Source: Anisodus tanguticus
Lineage: Eukaryota > Streptophyta > Magnoliopsida > Solanales > Solanaceae
NCBI GenBank assembly: GCA_034509755.1
Contig: CM067552.1
Coordinates: 19,154,753 to 19,218,752 of the forward strand
Direction of reading: 5' to 3'
DNA: 64,000 nt
Part shown: in pieces, positions 22,906 to 34,395 of the stretch
How positions within the stretch are numbered: position 1 is the first letter of the stretch
Layout of the letters: every line of letters begins with the position of its first letter
Program-made: the position numbers and the translations under genes
Notes under the pieces: generated by a model
The model's input: the letters and a program-made list of their open reading frames with translations, nothing else
What the model was told of the DNA's origin: nothing
Database searches by the model: none

Positions 22906-24569
22906 TTAACCATCTGAATTTTCCTTGTGAGAAAATATCCACATAGACCTGATAATATTAATATCAGATGGACGGGGTACCAACTCCCACGTCTTATTAT
23001 CAATAAGAGCATTATATTCATCGGTCATAGCAATTTTCCAATTCGGGTCATTTAAGGCAGACACAGGATTACGGGGCAAGGGAGATTTAGAGACATTAGA
23101 ATGTAAATTAAAATATTTTTTTGGTGTAAAAACCCTCCGTTGACTATGAGTGACCGGTCTATGACTCGAGAAAGAATTGGGTGGATTTTGGAAATTTGCT
23201 GGGCTCGGGACGGACTGGCCAGCAGGCAGTGGGCCTGCTGGCCCAACTCGGGAAATAGGGGCAGGAACTGGACCAGTTCCAAAATTGGGCTGGACTGGCC
23301 CAGTGGCGGTACTGGTCCAGGCAGTAGGTGACGGTCTAGTAGGGCCAGCGGGCAGTGGGCCCGCTGGAGAATTTTGGGTGTGAGATACGTCTGAAAAATG
23401 CTGAATAATATACGGGGATATTTGTTCATCCAAAAAATTATACGAACTAGGCACGGGAGTATTAACTTTAGCAAATGGAAATTGAGATTCATCAAAGATG
23501 ACATGGCGATTAATGATGATTTTATTGGAGGTTAAATCAAAGCATTTGTAACCACGATGATTAGATGGAAAACTCAAAAACACACACGGAGTAGACCGGG
23601 CCTCAAGTTTGTTAATTGTGGTGGATGGGAATAACGCATAACATAAACACCCAAAAACCCGAAGATGAGAATAAGACGGATTCTTATTATATAAAATTTG
23701 GAGGGGGAAGAATATGTCAGACCTTTGGAAGGAATTATGTTTAGCAGATATGTGGCCATTTGTAGAGCATGATGCCAAAAATATGGGGGTATGAAAACAT
23801 GAATTAAGAGAGTGCAGACAATGTTATTTATGGAACGAATTTTGCGTTCGACTTTCCCATTTTGTGAAGATGTATAAGGACAAGAAAAATGAAAATCGAT
23901 CCCATTATTAGCACAGAAATCCCGAAACACCCTATTGTCAAACTCTTTTCCATTATCACATTGGATATTTTTTATTTCTCTTTCGAATTGGGTTCTAATG
24001 AATGCTCTAAATTTTACGAAGACGGAAAACACTTGAGATTTATTTGCAATTGGAAACGTCCACAAAAATTTAGAATAATCATCCAAAAAGAGAACATAAT
24101 ACCGATGACCCAACGAACTTAGAACAGGAGACGCCCATAGGTCGCTATGAATAATATCAAATGGCATTAAAGTATGAGAATTTGAGTCTACAAATGGCAA
24201 CTTAACAATTTTCCCTAACGAATAAGATTGACAAATTGGAGTACGACTCGTACCCTTACAAGAAATAAAACTATTTTTATCTAAAGCAGACAAAATAGAG
24301 GACCCCGGATGACCAAGGCGAGCATGCCACAAGGACGGAGCCAGAGCGGAAAAAGTGGATGTCATTGCGTGACTCGAGAAACCGGAACTTGACGTGATAG
24401 GATAAAGATCACCCCTACTATCACACCTCATGAGAGGACTCCCCGTTTTGAAATCCTTCACCGAAAACCCAAATGGATCAAATTTTATGGACACGGAATT
24501 ATCAGTGATGAATTTTCGGACAGACACCAAATTTTTAATCAATTTTGGAGCGTGAAAGGTATTTTTCAA
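22906..24569 (-). pseudogene. A1 integrase and linker, frameshifted
   Basis: The 23574-24569 frame has the GAG-pre-integrase/HHCC region ('LWHARLGHPGSS'); the last part reads C-x2-Y where C-x2-C is expected, so the zinc site is damaged. The integrase core follows ('HSDLW', 'DDYSKF', 'CDNGKEFDNR', 'NGKVERK'). A frameshift near 23600-23770 passes to the 22906-23778 frame: integrase C-terminus, a Pro/Ser/Gly-rich linker, and the RT start ('NALIDNKTWELV'). Confidence 0.75.
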
Positions 24570-24601
24570 AATATGGGTGGATGAGGGGGAGACAATGTTT
24601 T

Positions 24602-25851
24602 CTAACCATACCCATGAATTGGAATTGAATTACCATTACCAATAATTATACCACGATTGTTGCTCAAATTGGAATAAGACGAGCGAGTACCTAAGTCGGA
24701 TGTCATGTGAGTAGTGGTGCCGGTGTCCATGTACCAATTTGGGTCCGAAGGATTTATTCCAAGCGTGTGCATCGCGACTTCAATATCGGTAGGTGTGGGG
24801 CCCGCTGCAAGATCGGCCTGGTGGGGTCCAAAAGTGCCTTCCTGCTCACTGAAACTGCCACTGTAGCGTTGGGCTGGAGAAAAAATAGTGGGCCTTTGCG
24901 GAAACTGGGTAGTGGGTCGTTGTCGAAAGCGGCGTGGGCAAAAATCGCTCTTTGGGTGTCTATTGCCGGTTGGGTGAAATTTCTTTGGCTGAAGCTTCGC
25001 CGCATTGGGAGGCAAAGCGGTTGGGCCCAAAGCTGCGGTTGTGGGGCTCTGCTACCCTGCGCATAGGGGCCCACCGCGTGGGCCCAGAAGCTCGCGATGC
25101 GACCACCGCGAGGACCCCCACCACCACCACCATTCTGTGGGCTGCCACCGCGGTTCTTTCCATTATTTTTCTTATTTCCACCCTTTTTGCCGCCACCGTT
25201 GTTGCAGTTTTGGCCCAAGTTGTTGGAACCAGTAGGATACACCTTAGACTCGGTCATCATGACTACGGGACTAGTACCGGTAGCCGCTCGTTTTGCCATG
25301 CCTGCTTCTTCTAGTGTAAGCATAGAACGAGCCTGATAATATTACGGAAGCGGATTACTTTACCGAAGAAGCGTTCCAACACCACTATAGGCCTTGAAGA
25401 GGCCGGAAACCATTTGGAGGACCAAACGATCGTTCGAAACCGGTGCACCAATGTTGCGAAGTTGGTCTGCCAATTCCTTTAATATTTTTCATTAAGCCGA
25501 AACATTATCTTGGAATATATCATGCAGTCTATCCCAAGTCGTCTGTGCCGTAGCGTCAGGCTCAATAATTGTTTGCAAAAGGTCGGTAGATATAGTGGAA
25601 TATATCCACTGAAGGACGGTAGCATCAAGAGTCGTCCACAACTTAGGATCATCCTCGCGTTTTGGCACATCCGTATCCTCAGGAGCCGCGGGGATTATGT
25701 TATGGATGACTTGATGCGAGCGTGCGTGAACTTTGAACAGTTCGGCCCACGTCGCGTATTGGAGGTTTTCTATTTCAAGAATGATAGGGATATGATTCTT
25801 GATGTTAGAAACAGTAAGGGCATTGTGAAACGTGTTCTTTGACGTAGACAT
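24602..25851 (-). pseudogene. A1 gag and protease region, frameshifted
   Basis: Gag starts at 25851 with MSTSKNTFHNALTVSN and continues to about 25492, then breaks. The C-terminal Gly/Asn-rich gag is in 24754-25323. The protease piece 24602-25030 has 'WYMDTGTTTHM', where sister copies have DTGATTHM. No zinc knuckle is visible. The plus-strand frames rich in His, Pro and Arg here are antisense shadows. Confidence 0.7.
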
Positions 25852-25892
25852 AACGATAGAACAATATGTGATTGAGGGATTTGGAAGAAAAA

Positions 25893-25920
25893 TTCTTTCA
25901 TGGTTTCAAAAGTCTAGGTC
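25893..25920 (+). other. A1/A2 junction with plus-strand LTR end and primer site
   Basis: The plus strand reads ...ttctttcatggtttcaaaag. The tail TTTCA of an LTR is followed by a primer site (TGGTTTCAAAAG, cf. TGGTATCAGAAG in element C). Only ~10 bp of LTR remain, joined to the A1 leader about 40 bp upstream of its gag start. Confidence 0.65.
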
Positions 25921-26054
25921 ACACAAAAATTTTCTCACAAAGTTTTGTGCTTCCTCTTGGCCGAGACCCTCCCCCCTCGGGTTTACCAAAATTTTTTCTT
26001 CCGCTCTCAAAATATCTCTTACAAATCCCTCTTTCACCTCTTGTTCTTTCGTTA

Positions 26055-26960
26055 TGTCACGTCAAAAAACACGTTTCACCCTGCCATTGTTGTTTCTAAC
26101 ATCAAGAATCATATCCCATTAATTCTTGAAATAGAAAACGTCCAATACGCGACGTGGGTCGAGTTGTTCAAAATTCACGCTCGTTCGCATCAAGTTATCC
26201 ATCACATCATCCCCATGCGTCTTGATAATACAGAGGTGCCTAAACGCGAGGATGATCCTAAATTATGGACAACGCTTGATGCCACTGTCCTTCAGTGGAT
26301 ATATTCTACTATCTCCACCGACCTATTGCAGACGATTATCGAGCCAGACGCTACGGCGATGGCTGCATGGGATAGACTGCGTGACATTCCAGGATAATCA
26401 AAATTCCAGAGCTGTTACTCTTGAACAGGATTTTTCCCACGTCAACATGGAAAATTTCCCGAACGTTTCAGCATATTGCAAAAGGTTGAAGGAATTGGCG
26501 GACCAACTCCGCAACGTTGGTGCGCCAATTAGTGAAGATCGTTTGGTTTTACAGATGGTTGCTGGGCTATCCGAGGCCTATAGTGACGTTGGAACTCTCT
26601 TTCGTCAAAGTAATCCTCTTCAAAGGTTCTATCAAGTCTGATCCATGCTTACCTTGGAAGAAGCCGGTTTGGCTAAAAAGGCGGCTACTAATGCTAGTCT
26701 TGTGGTCATGATGACATCCTCCCCTAGTCCTCAAAATTTTGGTAACAATTCGAACCAAAACCGATCACACGGGGCCAACAACAATGGCCGGAAAAATAAT
26801 GGGAAAAATCGCGGTGGCAAACGCAGCGACAGTCACGGTGGCCAAAGCAGTGGCAGTGGAACCTATCCAGGTTATAGTGGGCCACCGACCCACTGGTCTC
26901 AGTCTTGGGCCTCTGGGCCGTAGGCTTGGACCAGTGGACAGTGGCCCTAAGGCCCACCTC
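26055..26960 (+). pseudogene. A2 gag, frameshifted
   Basis: Gag of the same family in plus orientation. The normal start is changed (gttatgtcacgtcaaaa instead of atgtctacgtcaaag). 25945-26397 holds the first half; a deletion/frameshift near 26390 ('cattccaggataatc') moves it to 26222-26641, then 26645-26923 carries the Gly/Asn-rich tail. About 95% identical by eye to A3 in reverse. Confidence 0.75.
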
Positions 26961-27145
26961 CACAAGTAAGTTCCAACGACGGCCAGTGGGCTTTCCAGCA
27001 GTCCCAACGGCCAACTGCCCACTGGCCTAGTACGCCCAGCTCCAGCAGTTTCAGCCCAATTCAGCCGAGGTCTAGAATTCTTGGGCCTCGATCTCCGCAA
27101 GCTCACCATGCAATAGGCCCCACTGAGACCGATATCGAGGCCGCG

Positions 27146-28879
27146 ATGCACATATTGTGTTTGACTCAACCGGACCCAAATTGGTATATGGACACCGGTG
27201 CCACTATCCAAATGACATCCGATTCAGGTACTCTCTCATCTTATTCCAATTTGAGCAACCCTCGCGGTATAATTGTTGGTAATGGTAATTATGTTCCAAT
27301 TCGGGGTTATGGTCATAAAACATTATCTCCCCCTCATCCCCCTCTTATCTTGAAAAATACCATACACGCCCCCAAATTGATTAAAAACTTAGTCTATGTC
27401 CGTAAATTCACTACTGACAATTTTGTTTCTATTGAATTTGATCCGTTTGATTTCTCTGTGAAGGATTTCAAGACGGGGAGTCCTCTCATGAGGTGTGATA
27501 GTAGGGGAGATCTTTATCCTATCACACCCGGTTTCAGTCCATCGAGTCAAGACTTGCCATCAGCCTTTGCAGCCATTTCTCCTTCCTTATGGCATGCTCG
27601 CCTTGGTCATCCGGCGTCCTCTATTTTTTCTGCTTTAGATAAAAATAGTTTTATTTCTTGTAAGGGTACGAGTCGTACTCCAATTTGTCAATCTTGTTCG
27701 TTAGGGAAAATTGTTAAGTTGTCATTTGTAGACTCAAATTCTCATACTTCAATGCCATTTGATATTATTCATAGCGACCTATGGGCGTCTCCTATTCTAA
27801 GTTCGTTGGGTCATCAGTATTATGTTCTCTTTTTGGATGATTATTCTAAATTTTTGTGGACGTTTCCAATTGCAAATAAATCTCAAGTGTTTTTCGTCTT
27901 CGTAAAATTTAGAGCATTCATTAGAACCCAATTCGAAAGAGAAATAAAAAATATCCAATGTGATAATGGAAAAGAGTATGACAATAGAGTGTTTCGGGAT
28001 TTCTGTGCTAATAATGGGATCAATTTTCATTTTTTCTGTCCTCATACATCTTCACAAAATGGGAAAGCCAAACACAAAATTCGTTCCATAAATAACATTG
28101 TCCGCACTCTTTTAATTCATGTTTTCATACCACCATATTTTTGGCATTATGCTCTACAAATGGCCACATATCAGCTAAACATAATTCCTTCTAAAGGTCT
28201 GACATATTCTTCTCCCCTCCAAATTTTATATAATAAGAATCTGTCTTATTCTCATCTTCGGGTTTTTGGGTGTTTATGTTATCCGTTATTCCCATCCACC
28301 ACAATTAACAAACTTCAGGCCCGGTCTACTCCGTGTGTGTTTTTGGGTTTTCCATCTAATCATCGTGGCTACAAATGCTTTGATTTATCCTCCAATAAAA
28401 TCATCATTAATCGCCAAGTAATTTTTAATGAGTCCCAATTTCCATTTGCTAAAAATCATTCTCCCGTGCCTAGTTCGTATAATTTTTTGGATGAACAAAT
28501 ATCCCCGTATATTATTCAGCATTTTTCGGACATCTCCCGCACCAAAAATTCTCCAGTGGGTCTACTGCCCGCTGGTCCCACTGGCCCGTCTCGGTCATCT
28601 CTGCCCAGTCTTTTCGCTGGGCCAGTTTCACCAATTGGGCCAGTCCAGCCCAATCCGGAACCGGTCCTATTCTTCGTTCACGATACGATTTTTGCTTCCA
28701 GATTTGGGGCCAAGAAAGCCCACTCTTGGCCATCCATCCCGAGCCCAGCAAATTTCCAAAATCCACTCAATTCTTCCTCGAGTCATAGACCGTTCACTCA
28801 TAGTCAGTGGGGTATTATTACACCTAAAAGACATTTTAATTTACAGTATGAGAATTTGAGTCTACAAATGGCAACTTAA
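27146..28879 (+). pseudogene. A2 protease-integrase frame, ends in A3 antisense sequence
   Basis: 577 codons, the longest open frame in the window. The protease motif WYMDTGATIQM is at residues 13-23, the GAG-pre-integrase element LWHARLGHPAS follows near 150, then the integrase core ('HSDLW', 'DDYSKFLW', 'CDNGKEYDNR') and C-terminal strands. 'NGKAKHKIRS' replaces the usual NGKAERKIRS, so the catalytic Glu of the DDE triad is changed to Lys. After codon ~567 the frame crosses the A2/A3 junction and reads antisense A3 before its stop. No RT follows. Confidence 0.75.
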
Positions 28880-29440
28880 CAATTTTCCCTAACGAACAAC
28901 ATTGTCAAATTGGAGTACGACTCGTACCCTTACAAGAAATAAAACTATTTTTATCTAAAGCAGACAAAATAGAGGACCCCGGATGACCAAGGCAAGCATG
29001 CCACAAGGAAGGAGAAATGGTTGCAAAGGGTGATGGCAAGGCTTGACTCAATGGACTGAAACCGGGCGTGATAGGATAAAGATCTCCCCTACTATCACAC
29101 CTCATGAGAGGACTCCCCGTCTTGAAATCCTTCACAGAGAAACCAAAAGGATCAAATTCAATAGAGACGGAATTGTCAGTAGTGAATTTACGGACAGAGA
29201 CTAAGTTTTTAATCAATTTGGGGGCGTGTAGGGTATTTTTCAAGATAACAGGGGGATGAGAGGGAGATAATGTCTTATGACCATAACCCCAAATTGGAAC
29301 AGAATTACCATTACCGATAATTATACCGCGAGGGTTGCTCAAATTAGAATAAGATCAGAGAGTACCTGAATCGGATGTCATGTGGGTAGTGGCACCGGTG
29401 TCCATATACCAATTTAGGTTCGGTTGAGTCAAACCCTATG
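28846..29440 (-). pseudogene. A3 protease/GAG-pre-integrase piece
   Basis: Minus-strand frame 28905-29342 runs from just after the protease motif to 'CKGTSRTPI'. The HHCC region has 'LWHACLGHPGSS'. It stops at the junction with A2 (28845/28846) shortly before the integrase core. Confidence 0.75.
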
Positions 29441-29446
29441 TGTGCA

Positions 29447-30664
29447 TCACGGCCTAGATATCGGTCTGAGTGGGGCCTGCTGCATGGTGAGCTTGCGGAG
29501 GCCGAGGCCCAAGAATTCCAGACCTCGGTTGAACTGAGCTGAAACTACTGGAGCTGGGCGTACTGGGCCAGTGGGCAGTGGGCCGTTGGGGCTGCTGGAA
29601 AACCCACTAGCCAGTCGTTGGAACTTGCTGTGGAGGTGGACCGTAGGGCCACTGTCCACTGGTCCAAGCCCACGGCCCAGAGGCCCAAGGCTAAGACCAG
29701 TGGGTCGGTGGCCCACTGTAACCTGGATGGGGTCCACTGCCACTACTTTGGCCACTGTGACTGCCTCCGGAGCCGCTGCGTTTGCCCCCGCGATTTTTCC
29801 CATTATTTTTCTGGCCATTCTTGTTGCCCCCGTGTGATCGGTTTTGGTTCGAATTGTTACCAAAATTTTGAGGACTAGGGGAGGATGTCATCATGACTAC
29901 AGACTAGCATTAGTAGCCGCCTTATTAGCCAAACCGGCTTCTTCCAAAGTAAGCATGGATCGGGCTTGATAGAACCTTGGAAGAGGATTACTTTGATGAA
30001 GGAGAGTTCCAACGCCACTATAGGCCTCGGATAGGCCAGCAACCATATGTAAAACCAAACAATCTTCACTAATTGGCGCGCCAACGTTGTGGAGTAGGTC
30101 CGCTAATTCCTTCAACCTTTTGCAATATGCTGAAATGTTCGGAAAATTTTCCATGTTGACGTGGTAAAAACCCTGTTCAAGAGTAACAGCTCTGGAATTT
30201 TGATTATCCTGGAATATGTCACGCAGTTTATCCCATGCAGCCATCGCCATAGCGTCTGGCTCGATAATCGTCTGCAATAGGTCGGTGGAGATAGTAGAAT
30301 ATATCCACTGAAGGACAGTGGCATCAAGTGTTGTCCATAATTTAGGATCATCCTCGCGTTTAGGCACCTCTGTTTGATCAAGAGCCGCAGGGATGATGTG
30401 ATGGATAACTTGATGCGAACGAGCGTGAATTTTGAACAACTCGGCCCACGTCGCGTATTGGACGTTTTCTATTTCAAGAATTAACGGGATATGATTCTTG
30501 ATGTTAGAAACAACAAGGGCAGTGTGAAACGTGTTCTTTGACGTAGATATAACGAAAGAACAAGAGGTGAAAGAGGGATTTGTAGAGAGATTTTGAGAGC
30601 GGAAGAAAAAATCTGGTAACCCGATGGGGGGTCTCGGCCGAGAGGAAGCACAAAACTTTGCCAT
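29447..30664 (-). pseudogene. A3 gag, start codon lost
   Basis: The open frame 29897-30664 (255 codons) begins by chance at the LTR edge. The true gag start should lie near 30547, where the minus strand reads gttatatctacgtc, so the ATG has become ATA. A frameshift near 29900 moves the Gly/Asn-rich tail to 29447-29894. The primer site is gone: the LTR end runs straight into ggcaaagttttgtgc. Confidence 0.75.
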
Positions 30665-30951
30665 GAAAGAAATAATCCCTTGATTATTTTCATTAATTGA
30701 AAGACTATTTATACAACTTACATAATAGGAGAATCTTATTCATATTCTACTCCTAAAACCTTATTCTACTTGGATTACATTTATGGTAATACAATAATTA
30801 TGGTAAGTGTACAATACCAATTATATTACAATATTGCCTAAACTAGGAGACTAAACATTACCTAATTCATATACACTAATTACGGTAATGGGGAGAAAAC
30901 CGAGAGGATCAATTCACACAATATACACATGTATATTGTGTATATCTAACA
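30664..30951 (-). repeat. Element A right LTR (5' LTR)
   Basis: Ends TGAAAGAAATAATC and TATCTAACA on the plus strand. The terminal region holds the palindrome acacaatatacacatgtata and its mirror, partly deleted in the left LTR. Confidence 0.85.
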
Positions 30952-30978
30952 GTCCCCCATCGAGACTAAAGCGTGATG

Positions 30979-31296
30979 GAGTGATATTAGAGCAATTTAG
31001 TCCTAGGAAGTCTATGAAGTCATTTTTAAGTAGAGTCTCACTTATGGGTTTTTTGCGCGTCACACTTATAATTGGGAGACTACAAGATATTTAGGAAGAG
31101 TTACCCTTCTTTCGTATTCTAGATCGTGCAGTAGATTTGTGATTTAAGATATTATTCGGGTTTGTATTAGTAAGACTAAAAGCGATAAGTAATCACAAGG
31201 TATTTTCAAAAAGTGTGCCTTGGATGTGTAAATCATGTGTTAGCGCCCAGAGTTACAATCCACATTCGAGGACAAATGTTCCTAAGAGGGGGAGGA
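30979..31296 (+). mobile_element. F internal region 2 (0.3 kb, non-coding)
   Basis: Same content as 16554-16866: primer-site-like TGATATTAGAGCA (30982-30994), ~290 bp without a frame, and a polypurine tract (aagagggggagga) ending at 31296. Confidence 0.7.
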
Positions 31297-34200
31297 TGTA
31301 ACATTGCGTATTTTTACGCTAAGATGTGTTGTAAGTTAGTCGACATAAATTCAGATAAGCTTGGCCATTCTTAAGGTTAAATCGGGTTAAGACAGTGTTA
31401 CGATTTTATTGTGAGGGTTAGAGGTTAAGCGAATCGATACGAATGAGTTTCGGCGAAGTTTCTCACTTATGGAGTGACATACGAACCATACTATTATGAC
31501 CCGTACGTTTGAGGTAAGACTAGTAGTGCTTAATATGTTAAGAAGGTTCTGTTATGAGGTATTTGAATTATATAATGTCCATATGTTATGTTTTGAAGTC
31601 AAGAAAGTTGTAAAACAAAAGTCGGCAAAACTCATCGCAAGTTACTTTCATTAGTTCACTGAAATTTAAGTCAGATGTCATGGAGTTTTCTCTCAATATA
31701 CTTGGATTTACGGGATGATCCATCCACCAAATTAAACATCTTCGAGTCTAATTTCCAATACTTTAAATCATTTGTCAGATAAACATTTCTACTAGAAACT
31801 ATGAGTATTTACTAAAGAGGCGCTAAGCTGAAATATGTGGGTCCAAGTCAAGGGGAGTAGTTTCGATTTTAAAAAGGAGAAAAAGAAATTGATGTACTAG
31901 TACGTTTCAAACATGTATGAGATATGTACCAATTTGATCCTTATGTATATTTCTATCATTTATCATTTATCATTTAGTAGGCCTAAGAATATTTGATTTA
32001 TTTTTCCACAAAAAGACAACAAAGTCTCCAAATTAAAGGAGCAAGTGATTTATTTAATAGAATCAAATATAGTACCAAATGCACCTCATATGGATAACTT
32101 TCTTGCTGACCACGTGCTGCTTTTAAACAGTAGAATTATTACATATACAATACCCTTCATTATTCTTGTTAGTCCAAAACAAATACGATCACTTGTAGAA
32201 ATTGAAGAATAGCTTCAAGGGTACTTTCAGCAAAGGGAATTTCATGACAATATAAATTTCCAACCAGAACTCCAAGAAGTCAAGTGTGCAATTAAAGTTC
32301 TCTCCCACTTGAGGTAAGAAGTTTGTTCTAGCTTTGTCTACAAGTTCAGATGAGCGATTAAGGTAAGTATTTATTAAGAACTCACGGGACGGTGATTAGA
32401 AGCTGTGAGTTCAAGTCATAATAGTTCTATAAAGTGTTTAAGGGTTGTTCTTATGTGGTTTGCATTTAGTAGCTCGTATAAAGCTTGTTAGTTCATAAAC
32501 GATAGAAGGGTGTGAAGTACACCGTTGAATTGTAACCTCGACTGCCTGTCACTCTTTGAGAAGTTTATTGTGTTGTTGTAATTGTTGGTTTGTACTGTTA
32601 GATTGTCCTTATCTTGATATTAGTCACATTAACAGGTGAAAAGGCGAAAGAGTAAGATTTACTCATTATGGTCATACCAAGATTTGAACTCAGGTACGTG
32701 GGGCTGTTTCCTTGACTCGATGTTAGGACACAACGAGAGTGGTTGTTTCTTTCATGAGCTATGAATGCCTAAAGTTTGTAAATGTATTTGTCTCAATTTC
32801 GTAAGACTTGTGAGTCTTTCAAGAAATGTTATATGATTCAGCTCAGTAATACTCAAGTGTTTACTCAAAAGAGTCGAGTTCCAAGTCATGGGATGGGTTT
32901 AGAGTTTCCCCTTATGTAGAACAAAGTTGATAGCATACAATGAAGGAGGTTATAGAACGTGTCGAAGATAGATAACACTTAAGATGGATGATAGTATATG
33001 TTTGAGGCCTAAGAGGATAGCATAAGACAAGATACAGCGCGTAATATAAAAAGAGCAGGTTAATAGAATTCAGTTGCTCCTATCGAGTTGTAGAACGTCC
33101 TTTGAGTCAAGCCATGATATCGCAGAAAGGCACGAGCCTTCATAAGAGTCTAGGGTTCTATAGACTTAGCATGTAAGCCGAGAGAAGTTAAGATGACACA
33201 AGCTACGTATATTTCTCCCCGAGGGTGAGATGATTCATGAAGCTAGGATATGAGTCTGTCAAGTATCAAATGAGAATCTTAAAATGTAAGAGTATAAGTT
33301 CTTATGGCATCTCTTAAGAGGTAGTTGAGTTGCGTAACATCATTTATCATAAGTCCCAAAGATTATCAGTAGTTATAAGATGTAAGTTACAAGTTTTCAC
33401 AAGCTAAAGAGTTAAGATTTCTAGGATGCTTATAGTAAGTATGTTAGCATGTCATATGAGAATACATTGGCATCGCATTGCATCATGAATCACTTCATAT
33501 ACATATACAGTGCCTTCGGGGTTATACAATTTCCTTCGGGGCTATATTGAGTGCTTTCGGGGCTGTACACTTGCATTCAGAGCTATATTGAGTTCCTTCG
33601 GGGCTATACACTTACCTTTGGGGCTATGCATTACCACCACGAGCATTTCATATGTACAATATTAAATTGCTATTGTGTGTTGCTCGTAATTAGTTAGTGT
33701 GACTTACAGATTATACAGTAAGTGAAGAAATAATCCAAAAAATAGTGATCCCAAGTCTTATAATAAACCGTTTCAGATTCCACATAGCAACCCCAAAGAA
33801 TACCATCAAAAAGACATTAAGAAGATTCAGAAAGATAGAAGTACAGTAAGATCTAAGATATGTTTCCATAGAATGTTATAGAGTCCTCAGTTATGGTTTG
33901 AGTTAATTGCCTTTTAGTTGCTCTTTCTCAGCTTCTATTTTATTGTATATATTTCATGTTTGCCTTATGTACTTGGTACAATCTTTCGGTACTGACGTCC
34001 CTCGACCGGTGGCGCTGTATTTGTTATGCTTCACATGTAGGTTTAGGCATACCAAGTGGTAGGCATGCAATTTAGATAGTACAAATGTTAAGCGAGATTG
34101 TGTAAGCTCCAATTCTTCTTGAAGTTGAGTCAGGTTTTGTACTTATTTATTGAGATTATGGGTAGGTCAGGGCCCTGTCCCAACTATGTTACATCAGTTA

Positions 34201-34395
34201 GATGTTCATAGAGGCTTCATAGACATCTGTGGTCAGGTTTAGTCATGTACAGGTTTTATGTTAAGTTATACAGACAGAGCATCCTATAGATCATGTTTAT
34301 AGATTTTCAGATCTTACTATTTCATATAGCCCTTTACGGATTAATAAGAGTTTCATGTAGACGTATTACATCCCTATCGAGACTGGGGCATGACA
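31297..34395 (+). repeat. Third F LTR, complete (about 3.1 kb)
   Basis: Starts TGTAACATTGCG after a polypurine tract and ends GGGGCATGACA, giving TG...CA ends. Nothing in it codes for protein. It serves as reference for the F pieces at 1-119, 10433-11296, 16205-16553 and the split second LTR. Contains a minisatellite at about 33505-33635. Confidence 0.75.
33505..33635 (+). repeat. Minisatellite in third F LTR
   Basis: About five units of the 'ccttcggggctatac' type, allelic in position to 10930-11110. Confidence 0.65.

Larger units (their letters stand above)
21271..30951 (-). mobile_element. Composite Copia element A (three segments in two orientations)
   Basis: Bounded by LTRs of the same orientation (21271-21544 and 30664-30951) and by target duplication gtccc (21266-21270 and 30952-30956), so it behaves as one 9.7-kb insertion. 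Inside are A1 (about 21545-25890, minus, RT/RNase H back to gag), A2 (about 25893-28845, plus, LTR end and primer site through integrase) and A3 (about 28846-30663, minus, integrase to gag). A1 resembles element C most; A2 and A3 resemble each other most. A normal member such as B is 5.1 kb. Recombination during reverse transcription between related templates is the simplest explanation (inference). Confidence 0.8.
16867..30978 (+). mobile_element. Second F LTR, split by hAT and by Copia A
   Basis: Starts TGTAACACC at 16867. LTR sequence occupies 16867-17368, 20819-21270 and 30952-30978; the rest is inserted hAT (17369-20818) and composite Copia A (21271-30951). It has lost about 2 kb of the LTR centre compared with the third F LTR: after 'gctgcttttaaa' (near 21150) it jumps to the 'cagagcatc' region. 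Confidence 0.7.

Noticed and set aside
24934..25336. Plus-strand His/Pro/Arg-rich frames
   Set aside because: Antisense of the Gly/Asn-rich gag tail of Copia A1, where sense-strand composition removes stops from other frames.
25893..28845. A2 as a later independent Copia insertion into an intact element A
   Set aside because: A2 lacks full LTRs and a target duplication, and A1 and A3 do not join into a continuous element when A2 is removed: gag would be duplicated head to tail.
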